A stretch of DNA of 59,840 bases, taken from assembly GCF_006438725.1 (NCBI RefSeq), contig NZ_RCZD01000020.1:1-59840 (forward strand). Reading direction: 5' to 3'. Origin of the DNA: Ewingella americana. Its GTDB lineage: Bacteria > Pseudomonadota > Gammaproteobacteria > Enterobacterales > Enterobacteriaceae. This document shows, in pieces, positions 24,311-33,454 of the stretch; within the stretch, counting starts at the first letter, position 1; the number at the start of each line of letters is the position of its first letter. Under the pieces are notes generated by a model that worked only from the letters and a program-made list of their open reading frames with translations, was not told the DNA's origin and searched no databases. The position numbers and the translations under genes are program-made.

Positions 24311-25553
24311 GAGAATTGTCCGTATTTATTAATGTTGGTGCGGGCCTGGCTGGAAGGTGATACTTAATTAAATCGATTGCTTCATTGATCATGAATTTTT
24401 TATCAGAAGGTAAACCGTCTTTGATAAGCAAGTCATTTAATAAATTAATGCTTTCATTTACCTTACCCTGAGACTCTGCGGCATCCAGTACGGCTTCGGT
24501 AATTCGCAAATCGGGGGCAGTACTGTTATACGTCACAATATTAAACAGATTGAGGGTCAGCTTCTCACAGCTTTCAATATCGCCAGGCCTGGCCACACGA
24601 TAATTTTTTGACTCTGAAGGTTCACCCCCTGAGCCGGCCTGATGCATATCTGACTGCATGACAAAGATGGCTTCTGAGTTCTTGTCCGCCACTGCCTCGG
24701 AGACGATGACCGGCGAGTGTGTTGCGATAACAATATGGTAATTTTTATATTTACCCATAATCTCGATTAAAGAGGAATGGAAATCCATTTGCCATTTTAA
24801 ATGCAGGCTGATTTCCGGTTCATCAATCAGTACAATGCAGTTGTTCTCAGCATGAGCAATAAGTTTAACCGTGGTTGCTATTCTGTTTTTCTCTCCAGAA
24901 CTGAGCAGGTTAAAATTAAGATGGCTTTTTTGTTTTTTTATTATCAGATCTACGTTGGGGTTGAGTTCTAAATATGCATCCAGGTGCTCTGCATTTTTCA
25001 CTGTAATGGTTCGCATATTAATGCTGCCAGCTATGGCTTCCGCTAACCATTTTCTCCTCTCCGCATCAAGTAATTGATTGGTTGTTGTGTTCTTTATTTT
25101 TCGTTTATCAATGGTGTCATCTAGTTTTGTATGCAGTGTTTTCTTGTCTTTGGTTTTTGGGAATTCAAGGATGAATTCGATGCCGAGTATTTCTGGCAAT
25201 AATGTGTTGAGTTGTTTCTTGTTTTTAATGATCGCCTTGACGATGAGTTTTGCAATCTCACGAGATAACAGACTTTGGAATATCGCATTTCCGACATTTC
25301 TGGGGCCAAGGTACTTTCTCTTTTTTCCATCCCCATAGATGAATTTGTCATTGGTCGAATTGGTAATGCATAATACGGACGTTACGTTGTCTGGGCAGTC
25401 ATCATCATAATATTCGCAAATACTTGCCAGCAGACGGCTTTTTCCTGTGCCGTTATCTCCGATCACATAAGTTGCTGAGGGGCCCTTTTTGCCGTCAAGA
25501 GAGTTTTCAATATCATTGATAATTTTATCAAATATAGTTTGATTGTTATCCAT
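24303..25553 (-). CDS. SMC/ABC-like ATPase, PtuA-like (Septu-type defence)
   Basis: This 416-residue ATPase has Walker A GDNGTGKS (32-39), the ABC signature LLSSGEKNR (about 217-225), Walker B NCIVLIDEPEISLHL (about 235-249) and the H-loop VIATHSPVIVSEA. The spacing is that of AAA-15/21 or PtuA-like ATPases, with a short coiled insert instead of long SMC arms. It is co-transcribed with the HNH nuclease gene. In Septu, PtuA assembles with PtuB and restrains it until ATP conditions or phage signals change. The pair sits between the core genes opgB and cheV and is AT-rich relative to both, which indicates insertion by transfer. Confidence 0.82.
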   Translation of the reverse strand: MDNNQTIFDKIINDIENSLDGKKGPSATYVIGDNGTGKSRLLASICEYYDDDCPDNVTSVLCITNSTNDKFIYGDGKKRKYLGPRNVGNAIFQSLLSREIAKLIVKAIIKNKKQLNTLLPEILGIEFILEFPKTKDKKTLHTKLDDTIDKRKIKNTTTNQLLDAERRKWLAEAIAGSINMRTITVKNAEHLDAYLELNPNVDLIIKKQKSHLNFNLLSSGEKNRIATTVKLIAHAENNCIVLIDEPEISLHLKWQMDFHSSLIEIMGKYKNYHIVIATHSPVIVSEAVADKNSEAIFVMQSDMHQAGSGGEPSESKNYRVARPGDIESCEKLTLNLFNIVTYNSTAPDLRITEAVLDAAESQGKVNESINLLNDLLIKDGLPSDKKFMINEAIDLIKYHLPARPAPTLINTDNSHE

Positions 25554-25656
25554 AAGGATTTCCTGCTGTGATAATTAAGTCCGTTGATTTTATCAATATA
25601 CAATTTGACATATTATTTTGCCACTCAGAAAAATGAGGTTTTTTTCTCATTAAACC

Positions 25657-25683
25657 TAAGCATTTCCCACCGATGGCCGATAA
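25657..25683 (+). promoter_or_regulatory. Sigma-28 (FliA) type flagellar promoter of cheV
   Basis: TAAG (25657-25660), a 15-bp spacer, and a perfect GCCGATAA (25676-25683) match the flagellar class III consensus TAAA-N15-GCCGATAA with one mismatch in the -35. It lies about 67 bp before the cheV ATG and just beyond the divergent ATPase gene. Confidence 0.8.
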
Positions 25684-25749
25684 AGAGATCAGTACTGTAA
25701 AAGATCTTCGGGGCAACACACATCACTGAGTCTTCTCATTGGGGAATGT

Positions 25750-26721
25750 ATGGATAATTTTCAGAAAGATATCGATGAGAGAACCAATCTCACTTCATCA
25801 AACCGTTTTGAGTTGTTGTTGTTCCGCCTGGGAAGTTCCCCTGACGAAGATCAATCTGAGCTGTATGGGATTAACGTATTTAAGCTGCGTGAAATCGTTC
25901 CGATGCCAACGCTGACCAAAGCGGCGGGTATGGCATCACCGATGATGGGTATAGCGAATATCCGTGGCGAAATCATTCCTGTGATTGACCTTCCGGCCGT
26001 GGTCGGTTGTGTACCGAAAACCGGGCTGAACATTTTGCTGGTCACTGAATATGCACGCAGTACGCAGGCTTTTGCGGTGGAATCCGTTGACGATATCGTG
26101 CGTCTTGAGTGGAGCCAGGTCCTGGCCGCTGAGTCGGGCGTTAAGAGCCGCAATATCACCAGCATCGCACGCTTGGACAACGATACTGCCAGTAACCGCC
26201 TGGCGCTGGTGCTGGATGTCGAACAGATTTTGTATGACATCGTTCCGGCCGACCGCAATATTAAAATGGACAGTGAGAAAACCAGGGCGTTTGACCTGAA
26301 ACCCGGTGCAGTAGCCATTGTGGCGGAAGATTCCAAAGTCGCCCGCCTGATGCTAGAGCAGGGACTGAATATGATGCAAATTCCGGCCATCATGCACGTT
26401 ACTGGTCTTGAAGCCTGGAACAAAATCAAGAAGATGGGGGAAGAGGCTAAGGCCGAAGGTAAGCCTATCTCGGATAAAATCTCGTTTGTCTTAACCGATT
26501 TAGAAATGCCGGAGATGGACGGCTTCACGCTGACCCTCAATATCAAACGTGATGAGTTCCTCAAAAATATCCCGGTGATTATTCACTCCTCACTCTCTGG
26601 CAGTGCCAACGAAGATCACGTACGTAAAGTCGGTGCTGACGGCTACGTGGCGAAATTCGAAGTCAACGAGTTGGAAGCGGCTATTCACAAAGCGCTGGAT
26701 TCGAAGAAAGGCAGTTACTGA
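25750..26721 (+). CDS. cheV: Chemotaxis coupling/response-regulator protein CheV
   Basis: This 323-residue fusion of a CheW domain (about 18-165, with GINVFKLREIVPMPTLTKA and NIRGEIIPVIDLPAVVG) and a receiver domain (about 185-318) has acidic residues AED at 192-194, phosphoacceptor Asp250 in LTDLEMPEMDGF, and Lys in GYVAKFEV. It couples chemoreceptors to the CheA kinase and acts as a phosphate-modulated adaptor. Present in Salmonella, Serratia and Yersinia but absent from E. coli K-12. It is expressed from the flagellar-type promoter upstream and ends before a bidirectional terminator. Confidence 0.96.
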   Translation: MDNFQKDIDERTNLTSSNRFELLLFRLGSSPDEDQSELYGINVFKLREIVPMPTLTKAAGMASPMMGIANIRGEIIPVIDLPAVVGCVPKTGLNILLVTEYARSTQAFAVESVDDIVRLEWSQVLAAESGVKSRNITSIARLDNDTASNRLALVLDVEQILYDIVPADRNIKMDSEKTRAFDLKPGAVAIVAEDSKVARLMLEQGLNMMQIPAIMHVTGLEAWNKIKKMGEEAKAEGKPISDKISFVLTDLEMPEMDGFTLTLNIKRDEFLKNIPVIIHSSLSGSANEDHVRKVGADGYVAKFEVNELEAAIHKALDSKKGSY

Positions 26722-26773
26722 TACAGTCAGGGTCCGGTAATACCCGGACCCAAAACCCCACGTTACCCCTCAC

Positions 26774-26817
26774 GATTCCAAACCAATTCCAAACCGATTC
26801 CAGATAGATTCCAAACA
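26774..26817. repeat. Four tandem 11-bp repeats
   Basis: Four head-to-tail units of 11 bp have the consensus GATTCCAAACC (unit 2 starts A instead of G, unit 3 is GATTCCAGATA, unit 4 ends CA). They lie between the cheV stop and the convergent terminator. The 11-bp period is close to one helical turn, so the repeats present the same face of DNA; it could also be simple slippage. Confidence 0.8.
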
Positions 26818-26819
26818 GC

Positions 26820-26852
26820 AAAAAGCCCGCTTCGTTTCCTTGTGCGGGCTTT
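26820..26852. terminator. Bidirectional terminator between cheV and the binding-protein gene
   Basis: A GC-rich stem AAAGCCCGC / GCGGGCTTT surrounds TTCGTTTCCTTGT, with A and T runs on both sides. It serves the convergent cheV and binding-protein genes. Confidence 0.85.
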
Positions 26853-26886
26853 GCTATATCCGTACTCAACGCAGAACCAGACGGGG

Positions 26887-27900
26887 TTATTTGGCACCAA
26901 AACAGGCATTAAGCCCTGCTTGCGTATCTTTGCTTGATAGCCCTGGCATGGGTTTGTCCGCGATAAGCGTGACACCGGTATCCACATACCCAGAAACTTT
27001 TTTGCCGTGTCGGGCATAGGCTACGGCTGCATCAACACCCATAGCTGCCATAGTGAGGGGATATTGCTGCGCCGTAGCGGCAATCTTTCCTTCACGAACG
27101 TTTTTTACCCCCGCGCATCCACCATCAACTGACAAAATCATGGCATTTTTTTCTTTACCCGCCTCCAGGAGTGCTTTGTAAGCCCCGGCGGCGGCAGGTT
27201 CATTGACGGTGTAGACAAGGTTGATATCAGGATGGGCTTTCAGACAGTTGGCCATCACCTCGTACCCTTGTTGTTCCGCGCCCTCCGAATAGCCAGAGCA
27301 TAAGATGACGGGGGCGGTAGATAACTCACTGGAATCTGCACCCACGGCCTGTAATCCCAAACCTTTCATAAAACCATTGTGTCGCCTTGCTCCCACCAAA
27401 TGTCCTGCCGATAAATCCAGCATGGCTATTTTTAAGGGTTGTCCAGAAAACCTGAGCGGCATGGCCGCCAGAGCATATTGGCCAATCAATTCGCCAGCTT
27501 TATAGTTGTCTGTAGCAAAGAGTGCATCGACTGCACTGATGGGGTCCGTTGGCGAATCGAGAGCAATGACCTGGACTCCTTTAGCCCGAACCTCATCAAG
27601 GGCTGGCACAATCGCTTTGGCATCGCTAGGGGTGATAAGCAGGGTGGTTGCACCCGCCGCCACCATGGATTGGATAGCGGCTATCTGCGAAGCATAGTCG
27701 TTATCTTGTTTACCTGCTGCGGTCAGCAGTTTTACACCATGCACTGTGGCACCAAGCATGGCGCCTTCTTTCATTTTCAAAAAGAACGGGTTGGTGTCTG
27801 TTTTCGTAATGAGGCCAATGGTGATGTTATTGTTGTCACTGGCTAACGCCACGGAGCTCAACATTGCTGTCGCCATAGCAAAAGCGTAGGAAATTTTCAT
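26887..27900 (-). CDS. Periplasmic sugar-binding protein (Peripla_BP_4) paired with a chemoreceptor
   Basis: This 337-residue protein has a Sec signal peptide (to SSVALA, about residue 20) and the ribose/fructose-type binding fold: ITIGLITKTDTNPFFLKMKEGA, LLITPSDAKAIVPALDEVRAKGVQVIALDSPTD and YTVNEPAAAGAYKALLEAG. It binds a sugar or sugar-like ligand in the periplasm. There is no permease or ATPase gene beside it. It starts 9 nt after the stop of the chemoreceptor gene, so the natural reading is a binding protein serving taxis (as Rbs- or Mgl-binding proteins do with Trg), perhaps only that. The ligand is unknown. Confidence 0.88.
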   Translation of the reverse strand: MKISYAFAMATAMLSSVALASDNNNITIGLITKTDTNPFFLKMKEGAMLGATVHGVKLLTAAGKQDNDYASQIAAIQSMVAAGATTLLITPSDAKAIVPALDEVRAKGVQVIALDSPTDPISAVDALFATDNYKAGELIGQYALAAMPLRFSGQPLKIAMLDLSAGHLVGARRHNGFMKGLGLQAVGADSSELSTAPVILCSGYSEGAEQQGYEVMANCLKAHPDINLVYTVNEPAAAGAYKALLEAGKEKNAMILSVDGGCAGVKNVREGKIAATAQQYPLTMAAMGVDAAVAYARHGKKVSGYVDTGVTLIADKPMPGLSSKDTQAGLNACFGAK

Positions 27901-27909
27901 TTCAATACC

Positions 27910-29517
27910 TTAGCGAATCGCAGTTGTAGTGACGTTGAGATTTCCCGCGCGTGAGATATCAAACGCAGAAATTTCTTCCAACAAAATATGAGCCTGTTGC
28001 TTAAGGCTCTCGGCAGCTGCTGCACTCTCTTCAACCAGTGCAGCATTTTGTTGTGTTGCTTCGTCCATATTGACCACCGCTTTGTTGACCTGATCAATCC
28101 CGGTGTGCTGTTCGCTTGAAGCCAGCGTGATTTCAGCCATGAGACTGTTGACACCCTTAACGGCATTAACGATTTCCTGCATGGTGCTGCCCGCTTCATC
28201 AACCAGCTTTGAACCGATATTAATGCGTTCGACAGACTCGCCAATGAGGTTTTTGATTTCCTTCGCGGCCGTTGCGCTGCGTTGTGCCAGGGTGCGTACT
28301 TCACCGGCAACGACGGCAAAACCTCGACCTTGCTCACCGGCTCGGGCAGCTTCCACGGCGGCGTTTAGCGCCAAAATGTTAGTCTGAAACGCAATGCCCT
28401 CGATGACAGTAATGATTTGAGTGACTTTGCCTGAACTGCTGGCAATTTCATGCATCGTACTAACGACGCGCTCGACCACATTGCCGCCACGCTGTGCCAC
28501 TTGTGACGCGTTGGTTGCCATCAAATTACCCTGATGGGCATTGTCAGCGTTGTGTTTAACCGTGGCGGTCAGTTCCTCCATGCTGGCAGACGTCTGCTCC
28601 AGCGAAGAAGCCTGAGCTTCTGTCCGACGGCTCAAATCTTCATTGCCTAAGGTGATTTCAGTTGATGCGCTGACGATACTCTCAGCAGAGTTAGCCACCT
28701 GGTTGATTAACTGATGCAGTTTCTCCTGCATCTCTCCAATCGCTGCCAGCACACTATTTTTGGGTGCATCTTTGGCGCCTTTAACCTGACTGAGATCGCC
28801 CCCGGCAATTCGCTGTACGACCTGGCCTAAAACGACAGGCTCTTCTCCCAAAGCACGGAACAGAGAGCGGATCATAATCCCGCCCAAAATAACCGCCAGA
28901 CTCAGAGCAACCAGGCTAATAATGATAAAAATCAGCCGGGTTTGCTGATAGACAACTTGTGCAGTATTCAGACTTTCTTTAGCGCGTGCTGTGCTGTACT
29001 TAAGGTACTTATTGGCAACATCAAGTAAAACGGTTAACTGAGGCCGTAATTCACGGTTCATTCGGTCAATCGCTTCGGCTTTTTTCTCATCAAGCGCCAG
29101 ATCCACGATGTGCTTAGCAATGGGACGATATCCCTCTTCAGCCTGGATAATCGCTGCCACAAATTGCCGGTCCTGGTCTGTGACGTCAGAGTGCTGGCTG
29201 ATGGCTGTCTGTAGTTGGGTGAGTGCGTCGGCTGTTTTCTCTTCTGCAGCGGCGACTTGTTTTTTACCTGCTTCTATATCAGCAGCCTCGCTGACTAACA
29301 CCAGCCCATAAATACTCAGTGAGCTGTCTTTGACACCGCTGAGAATTAAATTAACCGAAGACTCCCTGGCAGAGACTTGCTGCACATGAGTTTTGAATCT
29401 GTTGTTGGCTTCGCTTAAGGCGTTGATGGAGAGCAGAACGACAGCAAGAACAATCACAACTAAAACGCCGAACCCCATAGTCAGTTGGGTTCGGACGGTT
29501 GTATTTTTAAAATGCAT
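27910..29517 (-). CDS. Methyl-accepting chemotaxis protein
   Basis: This 535-residue transmembrane chemoreceptor has TM1 (about 12-32), a periplasmic four-helix bundle of about 155 residues, TM2 (about 190-212), HAMP, and the cytoplasmic coiled coil. The signalling hairpin tip is [42 protein letters not shown]. Methylation segments flank it. It lacks the NWETF tail of Tar/Tsr, so it should depend on other receptors for CheR/CheB recruitment. The downstream binding-protein gene is in the same operon. A weak sigma-28-like match upstream (29573-29601 on the minus strand) has a spacer two bases too long and is not called. Confidence 0.95.
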   Translation of the reverse strand: MHFKNTTVRTQLTMGFGVLVVIVLAVVLLSINALSEANNRFKTHVQQVSARESSVNLILSGVKDSSLSIYGLVLVSEAADIEAGKKQVAAAEEKTADALTQLQTAISQHSDVTDQDRQFVAAIIQAEEGYRPIAKHIVDLALDEKKAEAIDRMNRELRPQLTVLLDVANKYLKYSTARAKESLNTAQVVYQQTRLIFIIISLVALSLAVILGGIMIRSLFRALGEEPVVLGQVVQRIAGGDLSQVKGAKDAPKNSVLAAIGEMQEKLHQLINQVANSAESIVSASTEITLGNEDLSRRTEAQASSLEQTSASMEELTATVKHNADNAHQGNLMATNASQVAQRGGNVVERVVSTMHEIASSSGKVTQIITVIEGIAFQTNILALNAAVEAARAGEQGRGFAVVAGEVRTLAQRSATAAKEIKNLIGESVERINIGSKLVDEAGSTMQEIVNAVKGVNSLMAEITLASSEQHTGIDQVNKAVVNMDEATQQNAALVEESAAAAESLKQQAHILLEEISAFDISRAGNLNVTTTAIR

Positions 29518-29849
29518 AGAGTTAACTCCCTGAAATTGCCTTTAAAAAGGTATGCTGGCTACCTTAAGTTCGTTATCTAACCCTGATTAATCATGTCTTT
29601 ACTGAGTTTATGGTAAGGAAACTGTTGAGGTGAAAGAGATGGCACTCGCTGAGAAGTCACGCGAGTTGGCGGTATAAATCCAATGATTAAGTTAACGGCA
29701 CTTCGGAGAGAAAACTTGATAGCTATAGCGTTAGCGTCTGTTTGTTTGCGAGTAAAGTGTGATGGGTGTCAAATTATTGCCGAGCCTATGGCATCTCACG
29801 ATTGGCGGATGGGCCGTGATCGTACTGAAAATGGAACGCCTCTTATTTA

Positions 29850-30764
29850 TTACACCAATTTTGGCTCGAAAATCGACGGGTTGGAACGCACGGCGTTAAT
29901 GACAAAATCAACAAAAGCGCGGACTTTGGGAGACAGATGCCGGTTAGATGGCCAGATAAGCGATAACGAGCCAAGCGGTACCATGAATTCTGTGAGTATG
30001 GGTTGCAGTAACTTATTTTTTATCGCGGGTTCTGATACATACACCGGCAGATGAGCAAGACCAAGACCATCAATCGCAGCACGCAACCCGGCATCCGTAT
30101 TATTGAAGATAAGATTACGGGGGAGGTTTAGGTGCGTATTAGGCGATGAAAACGACCATTGGGCGAGGAGACCGTTTGATGGGTATTTAAAATGGATACA
30201 ACTATGTTTGAGGAGGTCACTGGGGGTTTGTGGGCAACCATGTTTTTCTAAATAAGGGTGAGAACCACAAACGACGAAATGCTGCTCCCCGAGCCGATGA
30301 CCAATCAGTCGTGTATCTCTGAGCTCACCACTTCTGACAGCAACATCTATTCCTTCGCCAATGATATCGATCACGCGGTCCTCGAAATCGATATCGAGTT
30401 CGATTTCTGGATACTCTTTTAGGAAGTCAGGCAGCAATGGCATCAGCAGACTGTGGCCGAAGATCTGTGGCACGCTAACGCGTAATCGGCCCTTAGGGCG
30501 CGATCGGGTGGACGAAATCATGGCTTGCGCGTCGCATATGTCATCAAGAATATGCTTACAACGCTCATAAAATACCGCCCCTTCTTCTGTCAGCCCAATA
30601 CTGCGGGTTGTTCTATGAAATAGTCTGACCCCCAGTTCGTTCTCAAGCCTGGCGACACTTTTGGCAATGGCGGAAGAAGAGACTCCCAGAACCCGCCCCG
30701 CCCCTGCATAACTGAGAAGTTCAGCGGCAGAAACAAACGCAGTCATCCCCTTAAGGCTTTCCAT
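29850..30764 (-). CDS. LysR-family transcriptional regulator
   Basis: The start is set at the ATG at 30764 (MESLKGMTAFVSAAELLSY), which fits the family N-terminus and has AAGG 8 nt upstream; longer frames reach 30815. It is about 304 residues: a winged helix-turn-helix (LSYAGAGRVLGVSSSAIAKSVARLENELGVRLFHRTTRSI) and an effector-binding domain (about 90-295). The nearest possible targets are the gene itself and the divergent six-gene operon that begins 592 bp away at 31356. The distance is longer than usual for a LysR target pair, so this regulation is only suggested. Confidence 0.92.
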   Translation of the reverse strand: MESLKGMTAFVSAAELLSYAGAGRVLGVSSSAIAKSVARLENELGVRLFHRTTRSIGLTEEGAVFYERCKHILDDICDAQAMISSTRSRPKGRLRVSVPQIFGHSLLMPLLPDFLKEYPEIELDIDFEDRVIDIIGEGIDVAVRSGELRDTRLIGHRLGEQHFVVCGSHPYLEKHGCPQTPSDLLKHSCIHFKYPSNGLLAQWSFSSPNTHLNLPRNLIFNNTDAGLRAAIDGLGLAHLPVYVSEPAIKNKLLQPILTEFMVPLGSLSLIWPSNRHLSPKVRAFVDFVINAVRSNPSIFEPKLV

Positions 30765-31355
30765 AAACGACCTTACACGTATTAAAGACATTTTTTCTTT
30801 AGTGTAAGGTCCCATAGAGGGATTTACAAATCATTACGCTGAATTTATCCTCCAACTACAATTAATCACCGGGCAGAGCGTTGATTTAAAAGTTGAAAAA
30901 ATCGTAATGCATGTTCATTGATAGAATATTTAACAAAGCAACGAACGGTTATTTTCCTGCCGTAATAGATGCGGTGTCTAATACAGCGTGAGTTGTTTCA
31001 TTATGCCTGTTTTATAGCGTGAACAAGAATAATGCTGTGGCCTTAAATGATGGTGACGTAATTATTTATAAGACTATATCTGTTGCAGATAGGGGATCCC
31101 ATGATTCATTTTCCTTGTTTGTGAGCCGGGTACTCTCTCAACAAGTAAAAGAGGATTACCCACAGTGAAGTCCGCGCATGGCAAGAACTAAAGATTGAAA
31201 AGGAAGATACAATAATTTAATTAGAATTGAAATATCCGTTTTTAGATAGATGGTGTAGATAAACCGCTTAACTATTTTCAAACGCCTTATTCATCGTTAA
31301 AAATAACATCCCATGTCTATTTGTTAATATTTTAATTTTTATTTAAGGAGGTAGT
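30765..31355. other. AT-rich divergent leader before the nucleoside operon
   Basis: These 591 bp hold no gene. They are strongly AT-rich near the right end, typical of H-NS-bound acquired DNA. The strong AAGGAGG ribosome-binding site of the first operon gene is at 31346-31352. No operator half-sites of LysR type (T-N11-A) could be picked with confidence by eye. Confidence 0.5.
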
Positions 31356-32222
31356 ATGATTTCTTTTATTGAAGAAGATAAAATGAAGTGGGTCGATGAA
31401 TTTTCAACAATTATTGGAAGTTCGGTCGATGAGTTAGTTCAAAATGGTGTGTACCACATTCTTACATCAGGTGAGAAAATCTCTTCCAGGGCTGGGAGCG
31501 CGCTTCAGGCATATGGCGTCAATTATGTTCTGAGGAACCCACGAAATCGCTTACATCATCTTAGGGATGGGGCAGTAAAATATCTCACCAGAGAGCTACT
31601 GGCATACTTTAGCGGAAAATTAAAAGCTGAAGAAGGACTGGCTAAAGCATCGAAATTCTGGATGACGTTGATTGATGAAGATGGGAATGTTAATTCAAAT
31701 TATGGATATTATGTTTTCTATGAACCTGTCGAAAAATATGGCAACCAGTATAACTGGGTTAAAAGTGTCTTATTAAATAACAATGATTCAAGACGGGCGA
31801 TAATCAATATAAACCAGAATTATCATAAGTCTGAAACTAAGGATTTTCCTTGTACGATAGGAATACAATTTTACATCAAAGACAATCATCTATTTTGCGA
31901 GGTTATGTCAAGAAGCACTGATGTGATTACAGGTCTTCCTTATGACATGGGATTCTTTTCCTTCCTGCATGAATTAATGTGGAAGGATTTGACTGAAAGT
32001 GGTATTCCAAACCTTATGTTAGGGAATACGGTAATGAAAACGACTTTTACGCAAATTTATGACAAATCGTTATCTAAAGCTAACAGCGTGGCTGAAAGTA
32101 TCCTGTCAAATGAGCACAGCGAGATGCCCACTATTGAGTCAGCACGTGAAACGTTAGTCGACATACTAACGGGAAGTAAAAATACTTATCTTCTCCAGTG
32201 GATCGATCAACATGCGCAATAA
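31356..32222 (+). CDS. Thymidylate-synthase-family enzyme, candidate cytidylate 5-hydroxymethylase
   Basis: This 288-residue protein aligns motif by motif with thymidylate synthase. ELLAYFSG (80-87) corresponds to ELLWFLxG, FWMTLIDEDGNVNSNYG (101-117) to WDEWADENGDLGPVYG, and DSRRAI (144-149) is the phosphate-binding pair. The catalytic Cys166 is in FPCTIGIQFYI, followed by RSTDVITGLPYD (186-197). The residue equal to E. coli Asn177, which selects dUMP, is Asp197. The same Asn-to-Asp change marks dCMP and CMP hydroxymethylases (phage T4 gene 42, MilA). The usual PCH is PCT and the His of T-H-L-Y is Gln, so the pocket is altered. It probably converts a cytidylate to its 5-hydroxymethyl form with methylene-tetrahydrofolate. 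First gene of a six-gene operon; AAGGAGG site. Confidence 0.8.
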   Translation: MISFIEEDKMKWVDEFSTIIGSSVDELVQNGVYHILTSGEKISSRAGSALQAYGVNYVLRNPRNRLHHLRDGAVKYLTRELLAYFSGKLKAEEGLAKASKFWMTLIDEDGNVNSNYGYYVFYEPVEKYGNQYNWVKSVLLNNNDSRRAIININQNYHKSETKDFPCTIGIQFYIKDNHLFCEVMSRSTDVITGLPYDMGFFSFLHELMWKDLTESGIPNLMLGNTVMKTTFTQIYDKSLSKANSVAESILSNEHSEMPTIESARETLVDILTGSKNTYLLQWIDQHAQ

Positions 32223-32787
32223 ATGTGTAACGATATTACTCAGTTCTGAAAATGAGGCGAAGATTTCATCTGTCAGGAAAGTCTGCACTGAACTCTTCCC
32301 GAATTTCAGCCTTTATCATTACAACGTCACCTCAGGGATAAGTGAAACACCTGAAGATGATGATGAAGCGATAAAAGGATGTCATAACCGTATTGAAAAT
32401 ATAGAAAAAGAAACATCTTCAATACATGCGGATTATATCATAGCCCTTGAGGGGCTTATTAATAAAAGTGAATTTGGCGCTTTTGTCTATGGATGGGCGG
32501 TTATAAAAGAGACAGGGGTAAATAAATATTATTATGGTTGCAGTGGGAAGGTGATGCTTCCTTCTGACATTACCTCGAAGCTCTCAAAAAATGTAAAACT
32601 ATCAGACCTGGTTCTGGATTTATATCCACAATTCAGTGATGACGATTTGAAAAAACTGGGGACGAATGGGGTCCTTACTCATGGTCTTTATACACGAGTT
32701 CAAGAGTTTGAGACTGCATTGAAATGCGCATTTGGTTCTCTGGTAGTACAAAGAGGGGGCCAATATGGTCAAGCTGATTATTTTTGA
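32212..32787 (+). CDS. DUF84 / YjjX-like nucleoside triphosphatase
   Basis: This 191-residue protein starts inside the end of the previous gene (11-bp overlap). It shows the NTPase_I-T (DUF84) pattern: TILLSSENEAKISSVRKV at the N-terminus, then SGISETPEDDDEAIKGCHNRIENIEK, ADYIIALEGLI with YGWAVI, and a C-terminal GVLTHGLYTR helix. YjjX hydrolyses non-canonical purine triphosphates (ITP, XTP). In this operon it may instead remove triphosphates of the modified pyrimidine to yield the monophosphate, protecting host nucleic acids or steering flux; this role is inference. It overlaps the next gene by 23 bp. Confidence 0.78.
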   Translation: MRNKCVTILLSSENEAKISSVRKVCTELFPNFSLYHYNVTSGISETPEDDDEAIKGCHNRIENIEKETSSIHADYIIALEGLINKSEFGAFVYGWAVIKETGVNKYYYGCSGKVMLPSDITSKLSKNVKLSDLVLDLYPQFSDDDLKKLGTNGVLTHGLYTRVQEFETALKCAFGSLVVQRGGQYGQADYF

Positions 32788-33454
32788 TATTGATGACACA
32801 CTTCTGGATCACCGTGCTGGGGCCATGGAAGCGATGTCTGCTTTAAAACAACAATTAGCTAAACTTGATTATATCAATGAGAAGTATGATTTTAGCATAT
32901 TTCTTAATGCCTACGAGAAGCGTAACCATACGCTATGGTCTCAATTTGAAATCGGCAAGATAGCGATAAGCGATGTATTGAAAAAAAGATTTGATTATAT
33001 TTTTGATTGGTTTGATATCAGGATGCAGCATAAGCTGATCTTTAAAGAGAATTTTTGGAAAAATTACATATCAAATTGTCATTTAACACATGACTGGATT
33101 TCTCTTTTACAACAGTTGCAGTCTGATTTCCATTTAATCATTTGCAGCAATGGGATGAAAGAAATTCAGCTTAAAAAGCTCGAGCAACATAAAATAATAA
33201 CCTTTTTTGATCGGTTGTATTTTGGTGATGCACATCCAAACTGTAAGCCCAACATTGATTTTTTCATGAGAATTCTTGAAGACTTTCAGCTTAAGCCGGA
33301 ACAAGCCATCATGGTGGGCGATAGTTTAGAGAATGATGTTCTTCCATGTCAGAAATTGGGAATGAAAACCTTAAAGTATGATGGGAAAGCGTCATTTCAG
33401 GAAATTTATAAAGAATTGACGGAGTTAAAAAATGGATCAAAATCTTTTATTTAA
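32765..33454 (+). CDS. HAD-family nucleotidase, YjjG-like
   Basis: This 229-residue HAD phosphatase has motif I FDIDDTLLDH (nucleophile Asp8, Asp10), motif II LIICSNGM, motif III Lys in HPNCKPN, and motif IV IMVGDSLENDV. A helical C1 cap (about 20-95) and overall shape match YjjG, the pyrimidine nucleoside 5'-monophosphatase of E. coli, which prefers non-canonical pyrimidine nucleotides. In the operon it would dephosphorylate the modified monophosphate to a nucleoside. The start lies inside the previous gene and its end overlaps the next gene by 23 bp, so all are translationally coupled. Confidence 0.82.
   Translation: MVKLIIFDIDDTLLDHRAGAMEAMSALKQQLAKLDYINEKYDFSIFLNAYEKRNHTLWSQFEIGKIAISDVLKKRFDYIFDWFDIRMQHKLIFKENFWKNYISNCHLTHDWISLLQQLQSDFHLIICSNGMKEIQLKKLEQHKIITFFDRLYFGDAHPNCKPNIDFFMRILEDFQLKPEQAIMVGDSLENDVLPCQKLGMKTLKYDGKASFQEIYKELTELKNGSKSFI

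Noticed and set aside
25554-25749. Retron upstream of the ATPase-HNH pair
   Set aside because: No reverse transcriptase gene and no msr/msd-like inverted repeats; the short interval holds the flagellar promoter.
29573-29601. Sigma-28-like promoter for the chemoreceptor operon
   Set aside because: TAAA and TTAGATAA are present on the minus strand, but the spacer is 17 bp instead of 15 and the -10 has two mismatches.
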